From JAMLGJ01 sp047972145 (GTDB lineage Bacteria > Actinomycetota > Acidimicrobiia > Acidimicrobiales > Microtrichaceae), in assembly GCA_047972145.1 (NCBI GenBank), contig JBKEAI010000235.1:1-15993 (forward strand): a DNA stretch of 15,993 nucleotides, in the 5' to 3' direction. Shown here in pieces: positions 7,469-14,091 of this stretch. The position numbers were made by a program, and so were the translations under genes. Numbering within the stretch: position 1 is the stretch's first letter; each line of letters starts with the position of its first letter. Below the pieces are notes generated by a model. It was given only the letters and a program-made list of their open reading frames with translations, was not told the DNA's origin and did no database searches.

Positions 7469-8386
7469 TCAGAAGCGGTCGGGGTCGTCGCGACCCTCGA
7501 GGTCGCCGTTGGGTCGGGCTTCACGCAGGATGTGCTCGATGATCTCACCCGCCGCTGCCGGTTCACCGGGGTTGGTGCCCTCGGGACCGCGGTGCCAACC
7601 CTCGGCCACCGCGATCGTGTTGCCCCGCACGTCGAAGACGCGCCCGGTCACCTTGCGCGCGGCGGGGCTCGCCAGCCAGGTACCCACCGATGCGACCCAG
7701 CGCGGTGAGAGACGCTCGCGGAGGTCGTCGGAGATGTTCTCGTCACCGCCCATCAACGGGGCGACGAGGCGGGTGATCGCTGTCGGGGCGAGGCAGTTCG
7801 CGGTCACACCTATCCGCCCCAGCTCCAGCGCGCTCACGAGGGTGAGGCTCGCGATCCCCGCCTTCGCAGCGCCGTAGTTGCCCTGCCCGACGTTGCCGTA
7901 GAGCCCCGACGGTGACGTGGTGTTGATGATCCGGGCGTCGACCTCCTCACCGGCCTTGGACTGCGACCGCCAGTAGGCGGCGGCGTGGCGCGTCGGGCAG
8001 AAGTGGCCCTTGAGGTGCACTGCGACAACGTCGTCCCAGTCGGACTCCTCCATCGAAAAGAGCATCTTGTCGCGCAGGATCCCGGCGTTGTTCACGAGGA
8101 TGTCGAGCCGTCCGAACGCCTCGACCGCCTGGTCGACCATGGCGCCCGCCTCTTCGAAGCTGGTCACGTTCGAGCCGTTGACCACCGCGGAGCCACCCAT
8201 CGCCTCGATCTCCGCGACCACCTCGTTGGCCGGCCCCGCATCGGCACCTGTGCCGTCGGGTTGGGCACCGAGGTCGTTCACCACGACCGACGCACCCTCG
8301 CTGGCGAGCATCAGCGCGTGCTCGCGGCCGATCCCGCGCCCCGCACCGGTGACGATCGCAACCCGACCCTCGCAGATTCCAGCCAT
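7469..8386 (-). CDS. MFE-2-like SDR, probable 3-hydroxyacyl-CoA dehydrogenase
   Basis: The 305-residue SDR starts at the ATG complementary to 8384-8386, preceded on the minus strand by a strong AGAGGGGG ribosome-binding site. Motifs are IVTGAGRGIG (11-20), VVVNDLG (34-40), LVNNAGILRDKMLF (97-110), VHLKGHF (123-129), INTTSPSG with S158, and NYGAAKAG (Y171, K175). The GRGIGREHAL start and the NNAGILRDK plus HLKGHF pattern are typical of the dehydrogenase domain of type 2 multifunctional beta-oxidation enzymes (17-beta-HSD4 type) and of mycobacterial stand-alone relatives such as Rv3548c. It therefore probably oxidises 3-hydroxyacyl-CoA to 3-ketoacyl-CoA with NAD+. The extended C-terminus (about 260-305) lacks a hydratase or sterol-carrier domain. 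It leads the two-SDR operon and is divergent from the fused acyl-CoA dehydrogenase, which fits a shared beta-oxidation role. Confidence 0.88.
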   Translation of the reverse strand: MAGICEGRVAIVTGAGRGIGREHALMLASEGASVVVNDLGAQPDGTGADAGPANEVVAEIEAMGGSAVVNGSNVTSFEEAGAMVDQAVEAFGRLDILVNNAGILRDKMLFSMEESDWDDVVAVHLKGHFCPTRHAAAYWRSQSKAGEEVDARIINTTSPSGLYGNVGQGNYGAAKAGIASLTLVSALELGRIGVTANCLAPTAITRLVAPLMGGDENISDDLRERLSPRWVASVGTWLASPAARKVTGRVFDVRGNTIAVAEGWHRGPEGTNPGEPAAAGEIIEHILREARPNGDLEGRDDPDRF

Positions 8387-8672
8387 CGCAAATGCCCCCT
8401 CTGGGTTTCTGACAGTGGTGTCACCTTAGGCGGCGACGGAGGAGCCGGCCCCAGCGGGCGACATGACCGCAGCGAGGTCCGATGAGTTGCACCGACCGCG
8501 CCGGTGACACTCCGGGTACAGAGCAGCGCTTGAGGCAAACAGCGACACTCCCGGGAGCGCCGGTCACCCCCCGTTCCACGTGGTGACCTGTCCGTCGCTA
8601 AAGTGACACGGTCGTTAGATCGCTGCGGGGGGTGGAGCCCGGCCGCGACACCTTCGAGAGGGGACTCACACC
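8387..8672. promoter_or_regulatory. Divergent control region with repeated GTGACA half-sites
   Basis: These 286 bp separate the MFE-2-like SDR and the fused acyl-CoA dehydrogenase, which are transcribed away from each other. CTAAGGTGACAC (minus strand, 8429-8418) and CTAAAGTGACAC (plus, 8598-8609) match at 11 of 12 bases and point outward toward the two genes. Each contains a TANNNT -10-like hexamer (TAAGGT, TAAAGT) joined to a TGACAC operator-like element. The first also forms the perfect palindrome TGACA-GTGG-TGTCA (8410-8423). A further GGTGACAC lies at 8503-8510 and a GGTCACC/GGTGACC inverted repeat at 8562-8588. No convincing -35 is seen, and no small ORF stands out. A TetR-type repressor would be a reasonable guess. 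Confidence 0.5.
8604..8620 (+). promoter_or_regulatory. Candidate operator shared with the 700-716 site
   Basis: TGACACGGTCGTTAGAT at 8604-8620 matches TGACATGAGCGTTAGAT at 700-716 in 14 of 17 positions. A more diverged copy is on the minus strand at 8423-8407 (11 of 17). The common core is TGACA, five or so variable bases, then GT[T/C]AGA. This is an imperfect inverted repeat, as expected for a dimeric repressor. Confidence 0.45.
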
Positions 8673-10811
8673 GTGAGCTTGGCCATCGGCGAGGACCACG
8701 AGCAACTGGCAGATGCCGTTTCGCGCTTCGCCACCCAGCGCTGCGGCCCGGACGTCGCCCGTGCTGCTGCTGACGCTCCCGAGGGCGAACTTCCCCCGTT
8801 CTTCGCGGAACTCGATGCACTCGGCTGGCTGACACTCGACCCCGACAGTGGCCTCGGGTACTCCGAACTGGTGGTGGTGCTCGAGGGGCTCGGCCGTGCG
8901 GTGGCACCCGGTCCGATCCTCTCCACCGCATGGGCGCGCGCGGTGGCCCGATTGGCCCGAGCCGACCTCGAAGGACCCGCAGCGGTTGTCACCAACCCTG
9001 AGGCGGTGCTCGGGGGCACGACCGCCGAGACGCTGGTCATCGGGAGCTCCGACGGCACATGGGTGTCGCTACGGGGCGGGGGCCTCCCGGCCAAGGCACT
9101 CCAACCCCTGGACGGCACCGGAGACATCGCCCGTATCGACGTCCCCGGTGCTGCCACAGGACCAGAGGTCACCGGGGCACAGTCACTCGCTGGGACCCAG
9201 TCACTCACCGGGGTGACCACCGAGCGGGTCGAGGCGATCGGAATCGTGCTCGCCGCGGCCGAGGCGGTGGGCGGAGCCGGGTGGTGTGTCGACACCGCCG
9301 CAGCATGGGCGAGCGAACGCCGCCAGTTCGGACGGTTGATCGGCCAGTTCCAGGGCGTGAAGCACCGCTGTGCCGACATGTTGGTGCGCCTGGAAGCCGC
9401 ACGGGCCGCCGTGTGGGATGCAGCCTCGGCGCTCGATGGAGAACACCCGTGGGAACCCTCCGCGCAGGTGGCGGTCGCCGCCGCCGGCGCCCTCGCGCTG
9501 GACGCGTACGTGGAGTGCGCCAAGGACGTGATCCAGGTACTCGGCGGGATCGGGTTCACCTGGGAACACGATGCACACCTGTACCTGCGTCGGGCGATCA
9601 CGCTGCGCCAACTCTTCGGCGGCAACCACCGCTGGCGCGAGCAACTCGCCCGCGAGGCGGTCGGCGGCACCCGACGCCACCTCGCACTCGCGCTGCCTCC
9701 CGAAGCCGAAGCGATGCGAACCGACATCGCCACCGAGATCGATGCGATCGCGGCTCTGCCCAAGGACGAGCGGCGGGTACCGCTGGCTGACGCGGGGCTC
9801 GTCGTGCCGCACTGGCCCGCACCCTGGGGTCGCGACGCGAACGCGGTCGAACAGGTGGTGATCGACCAGGAGATGCGCCGCGCAAAGGTACGCGCACCGC
9901 ACCTTCAGGTCGGGGCTTGGGCCGCACCGACGATCGCGGCGCACGGCACCGCCGAACAGCAGGAGCGCTGGGTGCGCCCCACGCTGCACGGCGACATCAT
10001 GTGGTGCCAGCTCTTCAGCGAACCCGAAGCGGGCTCCGACCTGGCCGCGCTGAGCACCGCGGCCACACGCGCCGACGGTGGATGGCTTCTCAACGGCCAG
10101 AAGGTGTGGACCACGATGGCCAGGGAGGCCGACTGGGGGATCTGCCTCGCCCGTACCAACCCCGAAGCACCCAAGCACCTCGGGATCACCTACTTCGTGA
10201 TCGACATGAACACATCGGGGCTCGACATACGCCCCCTGCGCGAGCTCACCGGCATGGAGATGTTCAACGAGGTGTTCCTCGACGACGTGTTCGTGCCCGA
10301 CGACCAGGTGATCGGCGAGGTCGACGGCGGCTGGCCGCTCGCACGCACCACACTCGCCAACGAACGGGTGTCGATGGGCAGCGGGTCGTCCTTCGGTGGT
10401 GGCATCGAGACGCTCATAGGACTCGTCGCCGAACAGGTCGACTCCGGCGCTGCGAGCATCGACGATCCCCTGCTGATGGACCACCTCGGTGACCTCGTGG
10501 CGGAATCGCACGCGCTGGCGGTGATGGGACTGCGCACCGCGGCACGGTCGCTGAGCGGCGCCGAACCCGGCCCCGAGGCGAGCGTGCGCAAGTTGATGGG
10601 CGTCGAACACGACCAGCGCACCCAGGAGATGGGCCTGTCGCTGCTCGGCCCACTCGGTGCGACCGCCGAGGCGGGAGCACCCGGACAGTGGACCTTCGGG
10701 TTCCTCGCCAACCGGTGCCTCACGATCGCTGGCGGCACTTCGGAGATACAACGCAACGTGATCGGGGAACGTCTGTTGGGACTGCCCCGCGACCCCGAAC
10801 CGACGACCTGA
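8673..10811 (+). CDS. Fused two-domain acyl-CoA dehydrogenase (FadE34-like)
   Basis: The 712-residue product starts at GTG 8673 behind GAGAGGGG. It contains two acyl-CoA dehydrogenase units in tandem. Unit 1 (about 1-330) has ERRQFGRLIGQFQGVKH (215-231) and LGGIGFTWEHDAH (290-302), whose Glu is the likely catalytic-base position. Unit 2 (about 345-712) has FSEPEAGSDLA (448-458), NGQKVWT (474-480), NEVFLDDVFVP (532-542) and the closing AGGTSEIQRNVIGER (686-700). Length and layout recall mycobacterial FadE34 (about 711 aa), a fused counterpart of the alpha2beta2 steroid side-chain dehydrogenases; this is recall, not alignment. It should form a 2,3-enoyl-CoA using FAD, passing electrons to ETF. 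Each unit lacks parts of a complete stand-alone enzyme, so one FAD site per fused chain is expected. The synthetase gene follows 91 bp later, which suggests that the CoA ester made there is oxidised here. Confidence 0.9.
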   Translation: MSLAIGEDHEQLADAVSRFATQRCGPDVARAAADAPEGELPPFFAELDALGWLTLDPDSGLGYSELVVVLEGLGRAVAPGPILSTAWARAVARLARADLEGPAAVVTNPEAVLGGTTAETLVIGSSDGTWVSLRGGGLPAKALQPLDGTGDIARIDVPGAATGPEVTGAQSLAGTQSLTGVTTERVEAIGIVLAAAEAVGGAGWCVDTAAAWASERRQFGRLIGQFQGVKHRCADMLVRLEAARAAVWDAASALDGEHPWEPSAQVAVAAAGALALDAYVECAKDVIQVLGGIGFTWEHDAHLYLRRAITLRQLFGGNHRWREQLAREAVGGTRRHLALALPPEAEAMRTDIATEIDAIAALPKDERRVPLADAGLVVPHWPAPWGRDANAVEQVVIDQEMRRAKVRAPHLQVGAWAAPTIAAHGTAEQQERWVRPTLHGDIMWCQLFSEPEAGSDLAALSTAATRADGGWLLNGQKVWTTMAREADWGICLARTNPEAPKHLGITYFVIDMNTSGLDIRPLRELTGMEMFNEVFLDDVFVPDDQVIGEVDGGWPLARTTLANERVSMGSGSSFGGGIETLIGLVAEQVDSGAASIDDPLLMDHLGDLVAESHALAVMGLRTAARSLSGAEPGPEASVRKLMGVEHDQRTQEMGLSLLGPLGATAEAGAPGQWTFGFLANRCLTIAGGTSEIQRNVIGERLLGLPRDPEPTT

Positions 10812-10902
10812 ACAGCACCGCTGACACCGAGCCGATCCGACCAGACCGCACCCGACCAGACCGCACCCGATAAGACCGACGCAACAAGACAGACCCGACG
10901 AC
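10812..10902. other. Intergenic spacer with a 15-bp tandem repeat
   Basis: This 91-bp gap lies between the fused acyl-CoA dehydrogenase stop and the synthetase start. It contains a tandem repeat (10837-10880), no recognisable terminator and no clear Shine-Dalgarno before ATG 10903. Readthrough from the upstream gene is the likeliest source of transcription. Confidence 0.6.
10837..10880. repeat. 15-bp tandem repeat, about 2.7 copies
   Basis: CCGACCAGACCGCAC occurs exactly at 10837-10851 and 10852-10866. A degenerate third copy (CCGATAAGACCGAC) follows from 10867. The repeat has no coding role and could be a slippage product. Confidence 0.85.
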
Positions 10903-12450
10903 ATGCCCGACCTGCTTCCCGACCAGCTGCGCCTCATGGCCGACACGCATCCCGACGAGGTGGCGTTCATCGACGTGTCCGCGGGAGCGGAGCTGACCTT
11001 CGCGCAGTGGGACAATCGCTCCAGCCGCCTCGCCCGGTGGCTGATCGGCCACGGGGTCTCCAAGGGTGACCGCGTCGCCCTGTTCGTGCCACCGGCGGAA
11101 CCCGAACTGTTCATCGTCGGATACGCGGCGGTGCACAAGGCCGGCGCGGTGGCCGTACCCACCAGCACCCGGCTCGTGGCACGCGAGCTCGCCTACGTGG
11201 CCGACCACGCCGGAGCCGTGGTCGCCATCACCGGATCCTCGACCCTGCCCGCACTGCTCCAAGCCGCACCCGAGGTCGGCGACCTCCACACGATCGTGAC
11301 CAGCGCGGATGTCGAAGCGGTACGTGGCGACGGCGGGTCCGGCAGGTCCGGCGAGGTCGAGCTTGTCGCCTGGGACGACGCAACCGACCCCGACGACTCC
11401 CCCATCCAGGTACCACTCGAGGGCACCGACATGGCCGACATCATGTACACCTCGGGTACGACCGGCCGCCCCAAGGGAGTCGTGGTGCGTCACGGCAACA
11501 TAGCGCTGCTCCCCAACGGCCTGCCGCCGTGGAGCGGCAACGGCTGGCTCAACGCATCGCCGCTGTTCACCTTCGCCGGCATCGCCGCGGTCTACAACCC
11601 GATGAAGCTCGGGATGCGCTTGCTGTACCAGCCGCGCTTCGACGTCGACGGCTGGTTCGACGTGGTGGCGCGCTACCGCCCGAGTGCCACGTTCCTCGTG
11701 CCCGCGATGGCCGAACTGCTGATCGCTAGCCCCCGCTTCGCGGAGGCCGACCTCAGCTCGATCACGCTCTGCCCGCTCGGCAGCGCACCGCTTGCACAGA
11801 GCACGTTCGATACCCTGCGCCGACGCCTCCCCCAGGCGGTGGTGTCCAACGCCTGGGGCATGACCGAGGCCGGGCCCGCGTTCTGCCACATGCCACCCGA
11901 GGAGTTGGAGCACCGCATCGGTTCGGTCGGCAAGCCGGTTCCGCCCACCGAGGCCCGCATCATCGGCGACGGGGGCGAGGACCTGCCTCCGCGCACCGTC
12001 GGCCAGTTGCTGATCCGCAACCCGGGCCGTGAACGCGAGTACTACCGAAACGAGGCGGCCACGGCGGATACCTGGAAGGACGGCTGGTTGCACACCGGCG
12101 ACATGGCCGAGCTCGACGAGGACGGCTACCTATACCTGCGTGGCCGGGCCAAGGATGTGATCATCCGGGGTGGCAACAACGTGCATGCCGCGGATGTCGA
12201 GTCGGCCCTGTACGAACATCCCGACGTTCAGGAGGCCGCGGTCGCCGCTGTGCCCCACGACGTGCTCGGCGAGGACATCGGTGCGTGGGTCGTGCTGCGG
12301 CCCGGGGCTACAACTACCGAGGAGGACCTCCGCGAGCACAGCGCGGCGAGGCTGTCTGACTACAAGGTTCCCCGCCATTGGTGGTTCATCGACGAACTGC
12401 CCCGCAACCCCACCGGCAAGGTCGTCAAGGCCGACCTCCCCCACGGCTGA
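10903..12450 (+). CDS. AMP-forming acyl-CoA synthetase (ANL superfamily)
   Basis: This 515-residue enzyme should activate a carboxylic acid with ATP to the acyl-adenylate and then the CoA thioester. Motifs are YTSGTTGRPKG (182-192, ATP phosphate loop), SNAWGMTEAG (315-324), GWLHTGD (394-400), GRAKDVIIRGGNN (414-426) and the C-terminal NPTGK with the adenylation lysine K506. The hinge sequence reads GGNNVHAADVE where most relatives have GGENIYPxEVE, a mild departure. Length is normal for a medium- or long-chain, or steroid-side-chain, ligase (FadD type). The first residues MPDLLPDQLR fit a complete N-terminus, though no good ribosome-binding site precedes the ATG. Placed after the fused acyl-CoA dehydrogenase, it likely supplies that enzyme's substrate, perhaps the hydroxy-acid released by the lactonase-like protein. 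Substrate specificity cannot be read. Confidence 0.92.
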   Translation: MPDLLPDQLRLMADTHPDEVAFIDVSAGAELTFAQWDNRSSRLARWLIGHGVSKGDRVALFVPPAEPELFIVGYAAVHKAGAVAVPTSTRLVARELAYVADHAGAVVAITGSSTLPALLQAAPEVGDLHTIVTSADVEAVRGDGGSGRSGEVELVAWDDATDPDDSPIQVPLEGTDMADIMYTSGTTGRPKGVVVRHGNIALLPNGLPPWSGNGWLNASPLFTFAGIAAVYNPMKLGMRLLYQPRFDVDGWFDVVARYRPSATFLVPAMAELLIASPRFAEADLSSITLCPLGSAPLAQSTFDTLRRRLPQAVVSNAWGMTEAGPAFCHMPPEELEHRIGSVGKPVPPTEARIIGDGGEDLPPRTVGQLLIRNPGREREYYRNEAATADTWKDGWLHTGDMAELDEDGYLYLRGRAKDVIIRGGNNVHAADVESALYEHPDVQEAAVAAVPHDVLGEDIGAWVVLRPGATTTEEDLREHSAARLSDYKVPRHWWFIDELPRNPTGKVVKADLPHG

Positions 12451-12510
12451 CCGACCGACCAACCCGTGCCAGCCAATGTTGCGGCCGCCCACAACCCACA
12501 GCGTGTGTCT

Positions 12511-12555
12511 GGCACCCCGACGAGCGACTTCACCACCGACGTCGGAGCCGCTTTT
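12511..12555 (+). terminator. Weak candidate terminator after the synthetase gene
   Basis: GGC and CCGACG (12511-12522) can pair with CGTCGG and GCC (12540-12549) around a 17-base loop, with an unpaired ACC on one side. GCTTTT follows at 12550-12555. The stem is interrupted and the T run is short, so this is only a possibility. An alternative fold uses the palindrome CCGACGTCGG (12536-12545). Confidence 0.22.
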
Positions 12556-12583
12556 CGAGGTCACGCCGCTTGATCTATATCAC

Positions 12584-12645
12584 TCTAGGCCCTAGACCAC
12601 CACCAGTACAGGGGCTAGACCACCACCAGTACAGGGGCTAGACCA
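12584..12645. repeat. 23-bp tandem repeat with CTAG boxes and a short palindrome
   Basis: A 23-bp unit beginning CTAGACCACCACC and ending TACAGGGG is present at 12592-12614 and again, identically, at 12615-12637. An 8-bp start of a third copy (CTAGACCA) is at 12638-12645. The first unit overlaps the palindrome TCTAGG-C-CCTAGA (12584-12596). With the CTAG at the VOC stop (12664), five CTAG tetramers fall within about 82 bp. Confidence 0.85.
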
Positions 12646-12663
12646 ATACTTGGAGCTGTTCGT

Positions 12664-13107
12664 CTAGTACGGCAGGGCACCGGGGGGCAGCAGCTCCACG
12701 AGCTGGCCGTCGGGGTCGCGCACCATTATCGCGAAGCCACCCATGTCGGTGCTTTCGAGCACCTCACCACCGTGTTCACGCACCGCTTCACAGGTGGCCG
12801 CGAGGTCCTCCACCGTGAACGACAGGTGTGTGAGGCCGGCTTCGGTGAAGCTGCGCTCGACCCTTGCGGTGGGACCCCCGGTGTGATCGTCGGCACCGCT
12901 CATGTGCAACAGCTCCAACACGGTGCCATCGAGAGCCAGGTACACCGCCGTGAGGCCCACGGGTTCTGGTACCGACAGCAGCTTGGAGGCGGCGGCGTCG
13001 GGGATCTCGAGGCGGTTCAGCTCGTCGAAGCCGAACACGCCCACGTAGAAGCGGACCGCCCGCTCGATATCCGCGACGTGGTGCCCCACGTGGTTCCAAC
13101 TCGTCAT
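12664..13107 (-). CDS. VOC/glyoxalase-fold protein, epimerase- or lyase-like
   Basis: The 147-residue protein has the paired beta-alpha-beta-beta-beta modules of the vicinal oxygen chelate superfamily. Likely metal ligands are H6 (NHVGHHVAD), E65 (VLELLHM), H94 (LTHLSFTV) and E138 (LVELLPP), the four-ligand pattern seen in methylmalonyl-CoA epimerase and glyoxalase I. The ATG complementary to 13105-13107 is preferred because the domain starts at once; an in-frame ATG six codons upstream (13125) is possible. It is the last gene of the minus-strand group led by the acyl-CoA dehydrogenase pair, 48 bp after the luciferase-like gene. A role as an acyl-CoA epimerase or in ring or extradiol-type chemistry would suit a catabolic cluster, but the substrate is not deducible. 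Confidence 0.82.
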   Translation of the reverse strand: MTSWNHVGHHVADIERAVRFYVGVFGFDELNRLEIPDAAASKLLSVPEPVGLTAVYLALDGTVLELLHMSGADDHTGGPTARVERSFTEAGLTHLSFTVEDLAATCEAVREHGGEVLESTDMGGFAIMVRDPDGQLVELLPPGALPY

Positions 13108-13125
13108 CGCAGCCCGACCCCGCAT

Positions 13126-13183
13126 GTCATCGGTCAGTTCCGATCCGCGAGATCGTCATCGGTCGGTTCCCATCTGTGAGATC
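13126..13183. repeat. 29-bp imperfect tandem duplication at the end of the luciferase-like gene
   Basis: Positions 13126-13154 and 13155-13183 match at 25 of 29 bases. The right copy contains the last codons and stop of the luciferase-like gene, read ISQMGTDR-stop on the minus strand. The left copy, in the intergenic space, would read ISRIGTDR-stop. The 3' end of the gene therefore appears to have been duplicated, stop codon included. Confidence 0.85.
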
Positions 13184-14088
13184 ACGAGCTCGCCGTAGCG
13201 ACCCATCGTCTCCGCCGCGTGCTGCGGTGAGTCGCCCGGCACGCCGACCTGCACCCAGGTGACCCCCAACCCCTCGAGCCTCTCCAGACCCTCGAGATGC
13301 GCGTCCGGGTCGAAGTCGTCCCCGGCGGGGTTGCCACCCGCGGAGCAGCTGAACGCGATGTCGACCTCGCCGGGGTCACGTCCGGCATCCTCCAGACGCC
13401 GGTGCAGATCGGCGATCCCCGCCTCCAGGCGCTCGCCGTCGTCGAGCTGCGCGGTGCCGACCACCTTGGCGAGGCCGCGGCGCGCCGAGAACGGGCACCA
13501 ACCGTCGCCGTGATCCGCGACGCGTTGGCGAGCCGCTGCACTGTTGCCCCCGATCCACAGCGGCAGGTGTGGCTGGGCGGTGGGCTTGGGCTCGACGGTC
13601 ACCCCTTCGGCGGTGAAGTGCCGTCCGTCGACGCTGAGTCCGTCGGTGCTCCACACGTCGCGCAGCACGCCGAGTGCCTCGTCGAAGAGCTCGGCCCGCT
13701 CGGCATGGTCGACCCCGAGTGCGGTGAACTCGGCCTCGAGGTAGCCGATGCCAACCGCCAGGATGAACCGGCCACCGGAGAGCACGTCGAGCGTTGCGGA
13801 GGCCTTCGCCACCACGAAGGGATTCCGATACGGCAGCACCACGATGTTGGGCAACAGGCGCAGCGTGGATGTGGACGCGGCAACGAAGCCCAGCGCGACG
13901 AACGGGTCGAGCGCGTCGTGACCACCGGCGTCCAGCCAGTCCTGGGTGGGGGCGGGATGGTCGGTGAACCCGTAGCCGTCGAAGCCGGCCTCCTCGGCGG
14001 TTACCGCCAGCGCGGAGACACCCTCGCCGGTGACCATCTCGGGGTGGTACGGCCTGCGCACGAGCGGGTGTGTGATGGCGAAGTGCAC
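13156..14088 (-). CDS. Luciferase-like (LLM), probable F420-dependent oxidoreductase
   Basis: This 310-residue TIM-barrel protein belongs to the bacterial luciferase-like family, close in style to the actinobacterial F420-dependent group (TIGR03619 type). Landmarks are GYGFTDHP (38-45), LLPNIVVLPYRNP (78-90), TLDVLSGGRFILAVGIGYLEAEF (99-121), PLWIGGNS (176-183) and ADHGDGWCP (191-199). It starts at GTG (complement of 14086-14088), 3 bp after the upstream acyl-CoA dehydrogenase stop, with AGGGGA spaced for translation. Such enzymes use reduced F420 or FMN to reduce or oxidise small organics; which cofactor is used cannot be settled from sequence alone. Tight coupling to the dehydrogenase pair implies a step in the same acyl-CoA or ketone pathway. 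The C-terminal codons lie in a duplicated 29-bp segment. Confidence 0.87.
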   Translation of the reverse strand: MHFAITHPLVRRPYHPEMVTGEGVSALAVTAEEAGFDGYGFTDHPAPTQDWLDAGGHDALDPFVALGFVAASTSTLRLLPNIVVLPYRNPFVVAKASATLDVLSGGRFILAVGIGYLEAEFTALGVDHAERAELFDEALGVLRDVWSTDGLSVDGRHFTAEGVTVEPKPTAQPHLPLWIGGNSAAARQRVADHGDGWCPFSARRGLAKVVGTAQLDDGERLEAGIADLHRRLEDAGRDPGEVDIAFSCSAGGNPAGDDFDPDAHLEGLERLEGLGVTWVQVGVPGDSPQHAAETMGRYGELVISQMGTDR

Positions 14089-14091
14089 GGC

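Larger units (their letters stand above)
12451..12663. other. Convergent intergenic region with CTAG-rich repeats
   Basis: This 213-bp gap lies between the convergent synthetase and VOC gene ends. The left part holds a possible hairpin and the right part a tandem repeat; both are listed separately. The section around 12570-12590 is more A/T-rich than the surrounding genes. I see no ORF of note. Confidence 0.6.

Noticed and set aside
7465..7566. N-terminal extension of the second minus-strand SDR
   Set aside because: The extra residues overlap the end of the preceding SDR gene and look unlike SDR sequence; ATG 7464 starts directly at the first strand.
8424..8597. Riboswitch or small RNA in the divergent spacer
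   Set aside because: I could not find an aptamer-like core or a convincing terminator; the repeats are better explained as operators.
9201..11168. Long minus-strand frame (655 codons) opposite the fused acyl-CoA dehydrogenase and synthetase start
   Set aside because: It spans two well-supported plus-strand genes and their spacer, with no recognisable motif.
12584..12645. CRISPR-like array
   Set aside because: The 23-bp units abut directly with no spacers, there are only two full copies, and no cas gene is present.
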